64,000 nt of DNA, from assembly GCA_943735955.1 (NCBI GenBank), contig OX030959.1, forward strand, positions 7,653,732 through 7,717,731, written 5' to 3'. Made by a program: the position numbers and the translations under genes. Positions 34,716-46,995 of the stretch are shown piece after piece (the stretch's first letter is position 1; every line of letters starts with the position of its first letter). Origin of the DNA: Piscicola geometra. Lineage: Eukaryota; Annelida; Clitellata; Hirudinida; Piscicolidae. The notes below the pieces were generated by a model. It was not told where the DNA came from, ran no database searches, and saw nothing but the letters and a program-made list of their open reading frames with translations.

Positions 34716-36611
34716 CAGGGCTCGCGCTGTCGAGGGCCACCGGGGCCAATGACCCCACTTTTTCAAAATTGGCCCGAAAGAATCCTGATTGGCCCCAATG
34801 AATTTTTATATTTTTTATCCAAATTTTATTTTCGATTTTTTTGGGACATTTTTTTAGATGTTTCTTTGTCTGAAAGAATGTCGCGGGAAGAAGTTGTTAT
34901 TGAAAAGTTGAGCCAATCAAAATTAGCCTCGTGTTTTAATCCGGTCATTCGCGTGCAGACTATCAATCTATATACTACTTGTGTTGTCGTAGCAAGATTG
35001 AAACAGCATATTCCTGGCCTCCTTGCTACACACTGCATTGCTCACTGATAAGCTTTGAGCTGTAGCAGCAGTGCTGATTCAATCCCTTATTTGGTTAAAT
35101 TTCAAGATATTTTAAATTCTATTTTTCACTACTTTAGAAACTCTTCTAAAAACATGTCTAAACTAACTGCAATGCAGTCTATTTTTATGTCACAATCCCT
35201 ACGCTTCAAAGAAGTCTACCACACGCGTTGGTTGAGCTTTGAAGGTTCTTTTTTTTATTTATTATTATTTTTTTTTCATAGTCTTTATTGATCACGGTTT
35301 GACAGACGCAGGCCATGTTACATGTTGCAATGTTCTGTAGATGCAATGATCAAAAACTTTCCTATTCTTGTTTCTTTGTTCTTAGAAGAAAAGTCAGGAA
35401 AATCTTTAAGTCTTTATAAACCAATAACAACCTTCAAGTTTTTGTACATTGCTCACTTTTTGTGTGATGTGCTCAAGCCTATTTCTATATTGTCCAAAAT
35501 GTACCAAAAGAAGGACTTGGCTTATTCTGAGATTGCACCCCTTTTAACAACAACTATTCAGACTTTGGGGTACATGTTAAAAACTAAGTCAGGCTCCATG
35601 ATGCAGAAGTTTTTAAAGCTTATACCTGACATTCCAAAGCCTGATGAATTTGGTCTGTGTATTTTTGATTATGAAGGTCACACTATTCGAGACAGTGTGA
35701 AACAGAGGACTGAAGCTGAGTCTGTATGCGGAAAGTTTGTTGAAAGCATGATAAAAAACCTCAATAGTAGGTTTTCTGACAACGAGTATGGGTCTGTATT
35801 AACAGCAATGAACAATTTTTTTGATATAAGTATTTCAGTTTCCGAAATACACTCAGACATAGAAAGAGTATCTGAGTACCTAGAGGCTGTTGGTATCGAG
35901 AGCTCACAGCCTGAACTACTCAGCTTCGCCAACTTCACTCGAGCCAGCCATAGCTCTGGTACTAAGTCAGTCACTGACATAAAATCTACAACTAATTTGG
36001 TAATTAAAAACTCTAATTCTTATCCAGCATCAGCGGAAGCTGCCAAATGATTGTTACTATCGCCAGTATCAACTGTAGAGTGTTAAAGAGGATTCAGTAG
36101 TCAAAACTTAATAAAATCTGACTTAAGAAAGAGTATAAATATAAAAAATTTAGAAAATTTAATGAATATCTCTATTGAAAGTAAAGAAGTTAAAGAAATT
36201 GACTTTAAATGTATTTACAAACTTTGGGCAAATAAGAAACAACGCAGAATAATGAATTAACAATTATATCAGTTTGAATATGCATAAACAAGTTTTTTAA
36301 CATTAAATTTATATTTGTCTAAAAGATTCTCTATAAACTATAGCTATAATCCTTGTTTTTAACTTGTAATAAATCAATTTAATATTTTCTTCATTGTCTT
36401 AAAAAAAGTTTTAACGCTCACTTTATACAAATAAAACTAAAAATTAGAATAATTATAAAACGAAGAAGACACTTTCTATGTGGGGGTTTTATTGATTTGA
36501 AGCCGACTAGTAGCTTATTGAGGGTGAGTTTAAAAATAAATAAGTGCGCATTATACATGGGACTTTTCAAAAAAAATTGACCCTACAAAATTTCGACTCA
36601 GCGCGGGCCCT
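34716..36611 (+). mobile_element. hAT-like DNA transposon with 14-bp TIRs
   Basis: The left end CAGGGCTCGCGCTG (34716-34729) matches the inverted right end CAGCGCGGGCCCTG (36599-36612) at 13 of 14 positions. GCGTTG occurs directly outside both ends and is a candidate target duplication (6-8 bp; exact length ambiguous because the last G is shared). Inside is one decayed transposase gene on the plus strand. These termini and the KIAA1586/ZNF862-like transposase suggest the hAT superfamily. Confidence 0.75.
34878..36049 (+). pseudogene. hAT-type (KIAA1586/ZNF862-like) transposase pseudogene
   Basis: Pieces in successive frames read like the domesticated hAT group KIAA1586/ZNF862: RLKQHIPGLLATHCIAH (ends in a stop near 35046), SLRFKEVYHTRWLSFEG (near 35200-35245), then a 242-residue open stretch from 35322 to 36049 beginning AMIKNFPILVSLFLEEKSGK. 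The RWLSFEG piece and the AMIKNFPIL piece should be adjacent but are separated by a T-rich insertion of about 70 bp that has GT and AG ends. The lack of one continuous frame and the early stop argue for a dead copy. Confidence 0.7.
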
Positions 36612-38613
36612 GCGTTGGAGAGGTCGTAGTCTTGAGCCTGACTGACGAGGCTCTTCTGCTTTTCCCATTAAGTGCACGGCCCCTCTGGAGCATTGACGCA
36701 CTTGAACAAGAATCGAAGCTACGCTAGGATGTCGAACAACAAGTTTTTTTTTACCGCTCAAACTATCCAGCCACCGCCAGGGGCGGTGATCTGCGTAAAA
36801 TCTTGGGGGGTGGGGTTCTCCCCAGGGTTTGAATCAAAGAACCGGTATCGATCAATACAGTACTAGCGATACTATTTAGTATTGTTTACTGTAACACAAA
36901 TTATTTTTGTATCAACTATTAATATTTGTATCACCAAACATTTAAAAAAAGTTTGATACTCAATAAAAAAACTTTTCTATTGCCACTATGAGCGATTTGA
37001 AGAAAAACAACAGCGATTTTAGTACCTTTTATTATTTGTCATCTATATATATTCAATTACAACTAGCCATCAACCCATCAAATAAATTTTCTAACATCTC
37101 GTTTTCCATTCATTTCTGAGTCAAATAGTATTAAAAAAATTACGAATAGATTTAAATTTGCCAAAGTTATAAACAAATATACATTTTGAAATTTTTTTTG
37201 GCCTACAGTGTATATTTAGATAAGATAAAATACTCTCTCTGTCTGTCCTCCTGCTCTCTCCCTACAGCTCGTTTACTCCAATTTCCAAAAAGACCCCTTC
37301 GAATGTCTGACCGACTAGCAAATTCTTCTGCTAGCCTTTTTAAATCCAGACTGTCAAGTATATCCTAATGTGTAGGACAAACGGCCAGTGAATTCAAGCT
37401 AGGCTGTGTCATAGGTGCACGCAACCAAGTATTAAGACGCACTAAAAAATCTTTCTGCAGTACATGACGTTGTTGGACACACAAGCATCAACCTGATCAA
37501 TCTTTCTACCTAAGGAAACAGATGTTTGACTTCCGTGATCATAGCTTGCATTATTTTTTGCGTTTGTGTTAAAGTTCATTCTGGTCTTTACACATAGTTA
37601 ACTGTGAACAAAGACCAGTTCCATTTAACTCACGAAACTGCTTGAAGTTTGCCAGTGGTGGGCAACAACTAAATATTTGTTGAAGTCAAGCATTGGCATT
37701 TTAACATAAGTAATAATTGTATGTATATTTAACAAATAATAACTAGAACTTTAATAAGATTTATAAAAATGAGAAAAATTAAACATAATTGTCTGCAGAG
37801 AAGCCTTCGAGACTCTGACCTCTAAGCCTCACTCTTCCACGAGCCGCTTGGAGAAATGAGGCTCCAGTCAGGCAAGTTGGATGACCTGTTCCTTTGACCC
37901 TCACGAAAAACTTCACCATTTTCTCCCAGTCTCGTAGTGCCAACTTTTTAAACTCAAGTTTTATATTTTATATACAAATTTTTAGTATTTTGCCCTCACG
38001 AAAGAATCCATTCACACATCCTTACTTATTAAGCATCATTGCTTTGGACCACTTTCTGATATCAAATATAGTTTGAAATTAATTACTGAGTTTTCATGTT
38101 TCATCCTGCATAGTCTTATTCATCACGTGGGTAATGGGGGGCCTTGCGGCCAAACCGCCGTGTTTGTCCCAATAGTGTGAGTTCATTTTTACCATCGTCC
38201 CGGGAAATAAATCAGCCTTCCCAACGTTATGTCTGTCAAATCTCATTCAACTCGCAAAAGTGTGGAAGCAAGTTGTGAATATGCTGACAGTCTTACCGAG
38301 TTTGAATAAGAAATCCTCGTACGTGTCACCCTCAGTTTTATCATAGATAAATAAGGTATACAGCAATAAAAATATATTAGTGAAATGCATTAGCTCTGAT
38401 GTTTTTGAGACTAAAAGTGATGCCCCTTAATATAAAATCAAAAGCAGCTAGAAAAGTTGTTTTCAAGTTCTCTCATTCAAAGGCCGCATCAATCGTTCCA
38501 TTGCAGGCTCAAAAGATCGCATCGATCTTCATCTTGACATTCACAGGTTAGACGTTGACTTATCTTCAGAGAAGGCTTCGATTTTTGTTGAAGTGAAAAG
38601 TTATTTTTAATTG
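36612..38613. other. AT-rich region without a supported gene
   Basis: About 2 kb with no convincing gene. Around 36765-36840 there is a GGGGCGGTGATCTGCG / GGGGTTCTCCCCAGGG stretch that looks like a transposon terminus. I see nothing else I can name. Confidence 0.5.
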
Positions 38614-38705
38614 TATTAATAATAATAATAATAATAATAAATAAAATGGTTATAGTAGCGTATAACCCGAATGGGCTTTTAGGCCATTTAGGCTGCACAT
38701 TTTTA
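38614..38705 (-). mobile_element. tRNA-derived SINE, copy 3 (3' fragment)
   Basis: An (AAT)n run is followed by GTATAACCCGAATGGGCTTT and GGCCATTTAGGCTGCACATT, matching the inverted 3' half of the SINE at 27851-28033. The tRNA-like head is missing, so it is a 5'-truncated insertion. Confidence 0.8.
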
Positions 38706-39064
38706 ATTCACGCACAATGTTATATTCCATACAGTAAGAAAACTACTCTGTTTCAAAATAACAGTTTGTGTAGCGAGTGTTCAAACTATAGGTATCAAAT
38801 CGATAAAATTTCGATATGTTTAGCTTGCTATGAAGTACGTTTTAAGTAGAAAAGACCAAATTTTTGTTCTTTCAAAGAGCAATTAAGAAAATTTATGTTA
38901 TAATTTTTTTTATTGATTGCTTTGCACTTTTTGCAGAAAATAGAATATAAGAATCGAAAGTTTCAAACAAATACATGAGTAACCAGCTCTTCAACACGCC
39001 ACTGTAAACTCGAAGTACTATTTCTCTGCAAATCTCCCTGCAACAAAGTCTTGGATGCCCAAAA

Positions 39065-39755
39065 ATGAGGATGCAGTCAGTCCTGCTTGTCATGGCAACG
39101 TACTTCATTCATTCATTAGGTGAGCTGATGTTTATGATAAAAGATTGGACGATGAATGTCTGATGATTGAATGTCTGATAATTGGGTATGCACCGTTGAA
39201 CTTGCAGAATCTTCTTCTTCAGCCTCTAAGGACTACCTTGAGGAACAAAAGTACAACTTCCCACAATATTCTCTGCCTTCCCTCAACTCCTACTACAATC
39301 ACCTGAACGACTATCGAAAAAGCAACTTCCTTGACCGGATCAATTACAGCAACTATTACAAAAATCGTTTTCGCGAACACCTCCACTATCACCGCAAAAA
39401 CCGATTCCACCAAAACCACCAACACATAAACCCCCACCATCATAGCAAATACCCCAAAAACTTCAAAAAACACCATAAAAAACATCACAAAAACCAACCC
39501 AAAAAACCCGATTACAAGCATAACAAGTACATCGCATTCGACCACTCAAGCCTCAAACCCCGAGCTATGATAGGCCAGGCAGGCATCGATGGCTCCAATG
39601 GAAATCATGCAGAAGTGCAATTGAAGCCGAAGAAACATGGAGGATATGAGCTGTCTGTGGGAAATGGTGGGAATGGAGGAAACGGAGGGAAAGGAGCTGA
39701 AGGGAAATTAATGGGTGGAAAAGGAGGCAAGGGTGGTGCAGGAGAGAGCTTTTGA
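39065..39755 (+). CDS. Secreted His/Asn/Lys-rich and Gly-rich protein, 2 exons
   Basis: Exons are 39065-39119 and 39208-39755, phases 1 and 2, with a GTGAGC donor and a CTTGCAG acceptor, giving 200 residues. The short first exon encodes a signal peptide (MRMQSVLLVMATYFIHSL). The mature chain has a Ser-rich start, a Tyr/Asn/Phe stretch, then a region very rich in His, Asn and Lys (HYHRKNRFHQNHQHINPHHH, KKHHKKHHKNQPKKP). It finishes with a Gly-rich tail of GGNGGNGGKG type ending GAGESF. There are no Cys residues and no known domain. Such composition is typical of extracellular structural or metal-coordinating proteins (jaw, byssus, tube or matrix proteins), but this is inference. I do not recognise a family. 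It is the only good host gene in the transposon-rich half. Confidence 0.7.
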
Positions 39756-40141
39756 TCAAGCTGGTTGGGGAGATCAGTTAATCTAATAATATTTTGTTTT
39801 TTTATAAGTAGTTGGAAAAACAGTAAAGTTAGATTGTGAAATTAACTAGCCATTGACTTCAAAGCTTTACGTTATAGTTATAGTTATAGTTCAACTACAA
39901 ATATTTAGTTGTTGCCCATCACTGGCAAACTTTACACTAAAAATGTATATTAAAAGAGTAGCTCAAATATTGGGAGACTTGGTGACTTTTGAAGATTTAC
40001 TATTTCGTTTAGACGTTTGTCACTAATTTTATTCTAGGTATTAGTCAGCGTGCGTAAAAATAAAAATGTAGATGTAACAAAAAGAAGGAAAACAAAAGAT
40101 ATTTGTGCTCGCAAACGTTTTCTATATTCGAAAAAAGATGG

Positions 40142-40423
40142 TTATGACGAAAGAGCCTTCAATGCAAGAAGGTGAGCAAACAAGCACACGAACATCAAAG
40201 AACAGGAAAACTGCAACGAATCAGCCGCGTCGTAGTTGGCGGTCGTGTTGCTGTCAAAAGAGCCCGTGTAATCTTCAAGGAATATTTCTCTTTGGTAGCT
40301 CTCTTTTGTTGACATCTCCCTTTCGTTTATATAATAATTAGAGTTTATCTCATTATCCAGATCTTCGATTTTGGTTCCAAAGAGATGACTCAGAGACAGA
40401 GCAATCTGTGGATTGTTTTGCAT
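40142..40423 (-). CDS. Possible last exon of a membrane-tailed protein
   Basis: A minus-strand frame of 93 residues follows a TTGCTTTTCTTAAAAG acceptor-like sequence. It reads as a soluble acidic segment (IEDLDNEINSNYYINERE, DYTGSFDSNTTANYDAADS) ending in a hydrophobic tail (SLMFVCLFAHLLALKALSS). That is compatible with a C-terminal membrane or GPI-attachment signal. No upstream exon was found, and it may be chance. Confidence 0.25.
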   Translation of the reverse strand: MQNNPQIALSLSHLFGTKIEDLDNEINSNYYINEREMSTKESYQREIFLEDYTGSFDSNTTANYDAADSLQFSCSLMFVCLFAHLLALKALSS

Positions 40424-40716
40424 TCTTTTAAGAAAAGCAATTTAAAAATTTATACTGTTCTCACTTCTGCATTTGTGAAATAATATTCCTTGAGTAATGT
40501 TGGTCTGGTCATCTTGTGTTGTGACATTCCGAATCTAACGAAAACTGACACTCTCAAAACGCCATTAAGCTTAGGTCTTACTGTTCCATAATCAACATGC
40601 ACTAGTACGTGGTGTACTTCAGTTAAGTTGAAACTGAAAGTTGGAATTGTGATTGGGTGAGCATGGAGAAGAGAGAAAGAATGTTTATTTTAAAACTAGC
40701 CTTTCCCATTCTGCAG

Positions 40717-40852
40717 TGATGCCATCAGCAAAAGCCCAGACAATGACGTGGAAGAAAAAAAACTTGTTCTCTCCAAAAATGTTGAAACAAATCTTCATGG
40801 TGAACTGCTTGGTGGCGTTGACATAAAAAAAGTGCTATGTGCTTATGCCATA
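40717..40852 (+). CDS. Possible orphan coding exon
   Basis: A 136-bp interval between TTCCCATTCTGCAG and GTGAGT is open in one frame and reads DAISKSPDNDVEEKKLVLSK then NVETNLHGELLGGVDIKKVL. The composition is protein-like and both splice signals are good. A following small exon near 40936 may end the frame. The parent gene is not recognised and no start exon is visible. Confidence 0.3.
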
Positions 40853-40939
40853 GTGAGTAAATATTAATCTGAAAAAAAGTTACGCTTTCGAAGAGTTCAT
40901 AAAATCACCCACGTTTTTCGTGACAGGTATAAAAGTTTC

Positions 40940-41792
40940 CCCATGGCTCAGACGCACTTCGAATTCGTGTCTAATAAAAAACACCGGTATGTAACGTTGG
41001 CTGCAGTTGTACATTTTTTCACAAATGTGTATGATGTAGAACTCTGTAAAATATAAATTGTTGAATTAGTTTTTGCAAAAATGAGTAAAGATATTCAAAA
41101 GGTGTTATCACTTTTAATTTATTAGAACTTTAAATATATAGAATGAATGTTGTTCTTTCGATACTTGAAAACCTACTGTTACGAACCTTTTTTTGAATAC
41201 TTCAAACGACCTTGAACCACCTGTTCAGTTGTCTTCAAATCCTTTCAATATAAGTTTCAAATATTATTTTTTTTTAAAGAGCATAGTCACAGAGTAAAAA
41301 GTTAACCAGCCTAATTTTATTTCTCAACAAAATCAATTCACTTTATGTAATGATCGCAAAAGTTTTCAAAAATCCTTCAATAATTTTTAAAACTAATTTT
41401 GAAATATGTTTGGTATTCATTGAATAAATCTAAAATAAGTTTGCAGTAATCAAAAACATTGACATTTTATTGACAATTCAACCTGAACTACTGGCACCTC
41501 AATTCATATTTTTCCTTTTTATAATTTTTCAACTTTTTTCAATTTAAAAAATAATTTTTTCTTTACTTTAATTAATGAATTTGCGTTGTTTGAAAATTTT
41601 TGTAGTTAATTAATACGTCAAATAAATGAGCAACTGCTTTTAAATTTCTGGCCAAAAGACATTCAGGAGCTGTTCTCATCCGTGGAAGTTTTAATAGATT
41701 TAACTTGAATGAACGTCTTCACTGAAATCTCGGTAAAATTAAACTTACGACCAGGAGCTCTATTGCCATGAACTTCTGCATACTTAGAAGCA
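40940..41792. other. AT-rich region without features
   Basis: About 850 bp of AT-rich sequence between the orphan exon and the first piggyBac element. I see no gene, repeat or RNA in it. Confidence 0.5.
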
Positions 41793-42842
41793 TTAACCCA
41801 TAAGAGCCCGTCCCATGATCCATACTATGTAAAATTGTGTAATTCATAATTCCATCTTAGTTTGGGGCTTTATTATCGAAACTTAAATCATAACTTAACA
41901 TTTCAAATATTCTGATGCTTTTTGTGATATGTCCAAATATGGATCATTGGGCTCTTGAATAACTTTGTTGTCAAAACAATATTGCCAGCATGGTTCGATT
42001 ATTTATCAACTAAGAACAAATATTTATACTAAAATACATACATAGGCAATTAATAAATTAAAATTATGAATAATTCATTTTTCTTGCTAAATATCGAGTA
42101 ATCAATTATGAGTTTATAAATATTACATACACATATTAGGTAAAATTAGTATTACAAATGTCAAAAACAAAAATTCGTTTGTTTTCTTTGTGTTGACAAC
42201 AGTAGTGCCTGACTGACTTTGAAAAATGAAGCAGAAAAATTCCAAAGCAATAATTTAGGACTATAATCAGCCAATTGGGGCGATATATGCTTGCAATTCC
42301 TATTGCGTGAACATTCTGATCAATCGAAACGCCCAGATTTTTTTTTCTAAAAAAAAAGTTTTTTTCACTATTATCTACACATAAGAGTAATTCAAAATTA
42401 AAATTTAAGCCCAATGGTAACCCAGAGTTCTGTATAAAACTAGAAGCAAATGTAAGGTAAGAGCCCACTGATCCGATATCGGACATAAAAACTTATATGT
42501 AATTTATAGCTATTCTGGGTCAATTATTAGTAGGTAACTTTTTCTATTGTGTTGTTTACGGTTAAAATTATATACTTTCAAAAAAATAAAAGCACAGTTA
42601 CTGCGTCGTATTATTTTCTATTTGAGTCAAACAAGTAAAAAAACTATTTTGATTCTGCATGATTTTAAAATTGACTGTAAATAAACTATAGCCCCAATTT
42701 AAATAAATATTATTCTAAAGTGTAGCTAACGCATCTACAATACCTAACAGGCACAACAAAATAATTATATATGATTACTTAATTAATTAAAGAATTTTAA
42801 TTTTCATTTCCGAATTCGGATCACTGGGCTCTTATGGGTTAA
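41793..42842. mobile_element. piggyBac-type element 1 (TTAA-flanked)
   Basis: TTAA at 41793 is followed by CCCATAAGAGCCC, and the exact inverse GGGCTCTTATGGG precedes TTAA at 42839-42842. TTAA duplications with 13-bp perfect TIRs are the hallmark of piggyBac. Subterminal variants of the end sequence (GGGCTCTTG near 41948, AGAGCCCACTGATCC near 42462) occur inside. Only about 1 kb lies between the ends, too short for a full transposase. Confidence 0.85.
42136..42486 (-). pseudogene. piggyBac transposase fragment
   Basis: The minus-strand reading contains LLLCVDNS and NVHAIGIASIYRPN, which resemble the FDNFFTS...HATGT(I)R.NR segment around the second catalytic Asp of piggyBac transposases. Only about 115 residues remain inside the element, and the catalytic Asp motif is altered. 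It is a fossil, not a host gene. Confidence 0.5.
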
Positions 42843-43389
42843 GACATTTCTTTAGATGAAAAGTAAGTAAGAGAAACCGTGGCTGTATGTTAGAGGGGTT
42901 GTATGTTAAAAGCTTAATGACTTTTATAATAATAAATAATAAATTATTTTTACAAATAATTATAACTCTTGGTTCAACTTTCACCTTCTATGAACAAAAT
43001 TGTTGTTTTATTTATCTTCTTACACATTTTATATCCATTTTTCTTTTTTTGGAAGACTTTAGTAAGTTTTAACAGTTGGATTATTTTTTTTATATCTAAA
43101 TAAGTATTTGTATTTAATTTTAAAAATATTAAAATGAATGTAAGCAACCTTTTATAAAAATGTTTGAAGCATGTTTCATTTTTTAATTAATGGCGTTAAT
43201 TTACTAGTAATTTTTAAATGAGTCATATGATATTGGGGTTATTTGTTACAAACATATTGGAGTTGTTTTTACAAACCGTTTAACGACATCCCAATCATTA
43301 AAATGGTTTGTACAACTCAATCTGAGTTATTTTATTACTTTCAATTAATATAATAAATTATATGTGAAAAAATGATCGAATTCGCGTGA
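42843..43389. other. AT-rich spacer
   Basis: No gene, RNA or clear repeat seen in this stretch between the piggyBac element and the pogo-like relic. Confidence 0.5.
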
Positions 43390-43661
43390 AACCAGATGTT
43401 TCAAATAATGCAGTGGAGACTGTTAAGGAAACTCGACGTTCAATCCGAAGGGTTTGTGCCTGAAACGGCTTGAACTTCATGATGCTTTATCGAATCCATG
43501 AGAAGAGTTTAAAAAACGAAAGTACTTTTCCGTTGAAGAATGAACATAGTCAAAAAGATTTTAATACTAAGCAGGAGCGGGAAATGGCAGACTTAGTTGA
43601 AACAGAAGCTAAACTGTACCATGGTCTTCCAAAAAAGTATAACAACTTGAATATCGATATA
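43390..43661 (+). pseudogene. pogo/jerky-type transposase N-terminal relic
   Basis: Two frames joined by a stop read like the DNA-binding part of pogo-superfamily transposases: AVETVKETRRSIRRVC (first HTH) and then KNEHSQKDFNTKQEREMADL with VETEAKLYHGL (resembling F-x-EQE-x-ELVxxLxxMExxFYGL). A SINE is inserted immediately after it. Confidence 0.4.
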
Positions 43662-43664
43662 ATA

Positions 43665-43840
43665 TAATAATAATGACGAGCATTATTATAAGGGAGTATA
43701 ACCCGAATGAGCTTCGAGGCCACTTAGGCTGCATATTTTTATTTGTGCCTATGAGTTACTAGGACATTGGTTGCACTTGAACCTAGGACCTTTCATTATT
43801 GGTCAAGCTGAGAGTCGTTACCGACTCGGCTACTCGTTCA
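43665..43840 (-). mobile_element. tRNA-derived SINE, copy 2
   Basis: This is a full-length inverse copy of the 27851 SINE. Read on the minus strand it has the A box (GTAGCCGAGTCGGTAACGAC), the B box region (GGTTCAAGTGCAACC), the body CCTAAGTGGCCTCGAAGCTC and the (ATT)n tail. The two copies differ at scattered positions, so neither is very recent. Confidence 0.87.
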
Positions 43841-45225
43841 CTCAGATATGCTGTAAAAACAAAACCAAGTTTTTGAAAAATTTAACAATGCTCAAAAAGC
43901 AGGCCCTGATTGGTTTAAGTCATTTTTACACGTAACAGTTTCCTCTCAATTCATACTCATGAGGCTACAAGTCTGAGCCGAGCCACCAGCTTCAACCGGG
44001 CAAACGTTTATATTTTCTATCAATAAACTGGCGTCGGTTATGGACTTAAACAAATCAAAGTCAATAAATTTGTTTATTTAATTTTCAATGCATATTTGAC
44101 ACTTGTAACATTCAGCCCCGAGATGTTTGATATACTTAGAACTATGTCGAAATTTTACTTTTTTTTAATGAATTTGAATAACAAACCCGTTTTTTGTGTT
44201 TTAACTTATGACTAATAACATTATTAGTGCATACAACAGTTTCTATGATAACTGTTTCAGAAATAACGAACTTACAACAAACTTTGTAAAAAAGTGTAAC
44301 ATACAGCCCCGGCCTTCCCTTCACGTGTACATTTTAAAACAACAAACATTGTGAATATGAGATGAATAAATGGTGAAAATGTATTAAATTTTAATTTTTA
44401 TATATTTTTAATAATAAATAAAAAAATAATTTTAAATATTTTTATTTATTTGAAAAACGTGAATGCTTGCATCTTGAAAATTTCCAGCTTGATACAGTGC
44501 AAACTTTTTATTTTCCAATTTTAAGAGTATAAAAATGTGCTTAATACATAATTTTATTTTTAAAATGTCATTAAAGCCTAGTATATGCTAACTCGAGTTG
44601 TCGAATCCAAAAATAGAACTATGTTATATGTTATAGAAATTAAGCTAAACTCTACCATGGTCACCAAATGAATACTGAAACGATTATTTCGATCGAGTAT
44701 ATATTGAAATATAATAATTTAAAGATAGATGAAAGTTGATAAAAACCACAGTAGCTTCCAAAAAGTTGGTAACCCTCGTAGACCTGTTCGTCAGTTCATC
44801 GTGCAGGAAGGCACTCACCCTGTAATCTTGGCCTGCATTTACAAGCACTATTGAACTAAGAGAGGCTGCTTTAGTTTTGATAATGAGATAATGCTTTTAG
44901 TTAACAATTGGATCATGCATTCAGATATGGTCAAGCTGCTCCAAGATTTCTCAAAAGTAATTAACTTTTTTTGAAATTACTAACCAAAATTAAGTTTTTT
45001 GAGCTCATAAAATAGAGTTATTTACAATTCTTTTTGTGAGGCTACATATAAAAAAAACATACCAATTTCTAAAAATCGGGATTTGATTGGTATGAACTTT
45101 CTGAGAATTGCTGCTTTGAGAACGAGACTTGACTTGCCCAAAATTACTATCTGCAGGTTTCTTTCATCACCCTGTAATTAACGAGTAGAAAACTTATTTT
45201 TTTGTAGCTAAAAAATATAGTACTA
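43841..45225. other. AT-rich region without features
   Basis: About 1.4 kb with no supportable gene, RNA or element. Confidence 0.5.
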
Positions 45226-45227
45226 TT

Positions 45228-45722
<495 letters not shown>

Positions 45723-46946
45723 CATGAAAAAAACTTAAGTGGAATAATAAATTGAACACTGAAAGAATATTAACATTCGGTTTTCAGTTGCGGAACGTAA
45801 TACAATGTAAACTCAGTTTAATGTTAGGCATTAGAATGATTGGCTGCATAGAACCTCTTGCAACAGCAAGACTCCTCTTCTTGGAGCTGGGGCGGCACAA
45901 ATTCAGATTTTTGATAATCAAACCTAATAATTGAAACTTTTTGGAATTTCTAAATTCAAATCTTTGCAAATCCACTGAAATTCTAAAAGTTAATTGCAAA
46001 TCAGAAAAATCTTTTTTAAATTAGGAAAATTTGTCACGTCAAATCAAATCTTCAAACAAAAATGTTTGAATCTGTTCAAATTATTTTTGAAATTTAAGGA
46101 AAAGCTCGCTTAAATGAAATCTATACAAAAAAATTCGCTCAAATTATCTCAAATAAAAACTGTAGAATTTTTGTTCCCATCATTTTCGCTCAAAGTTTGA
46201 AGTGTAGAAGTTGGTGTACTTCAGTTGCTGATTTTTAATACATTTGTATGAAATAAGTTAACGAGAATCTTTCAAGTATTCTTTTTTAAACATAAAAAAA
46301 ACTTTCATATGAATAATAAATGACACTTTAATTACGATAAAACATAAAAAATTAATGAGCCTAAACAGTTTTCAAAATAATTTTTAATGAAAAATACATT
46401 TTCAAATACATTCATAATAAAAACAGTGAATTTCAACGACATTCATACAAAAAGTTTGAGTTTGTTTTTATAACATTTTTTATCACATAATAATAATAAA
46501 AATAACTAATTTTACGAAAGACTGTGTGTCTTTAGGACTAATTGTACGAAAGACATCTCGGAAGACATACATAAACACACGCATACACATACAGACTATT
46601 GATACACAACTTTCAGGTTTAAAAAACAAGAAAATATTATGAGATATTTTAATATATTTTAATATAATTTCGGTACAATAAATTATATTTTTAGAAAGTG
46701 AAATCATAAAACAATGCGGAAAAATCCTCGCCACATAGCCTGTGAAGTTGGTGTCGGCAGATTGTAAAGAGACAGGCATATTTAGTCTGATGGATAATCC
46801 AATATTTAAGAGTTTCAATGTGTGTTCGTTGTTTTTTCACTTTCATCAAATAATGATCGAGCTGTGATTGCATGGATCATCCATGATAGATGTTAAAGTC
46901 TCAGATGTGGTGGCTGCTTTTGATTCACAAATGTATACAAAAATAC

Positions 46947-46995
<49 letters not shown>

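Noticed and set aside
43470..43667. Small host gene of 65 codons
   Set aside because: The reading matches the linker of pogo/jerky transposases and is truncated by a SINE, so I list it as a relic.
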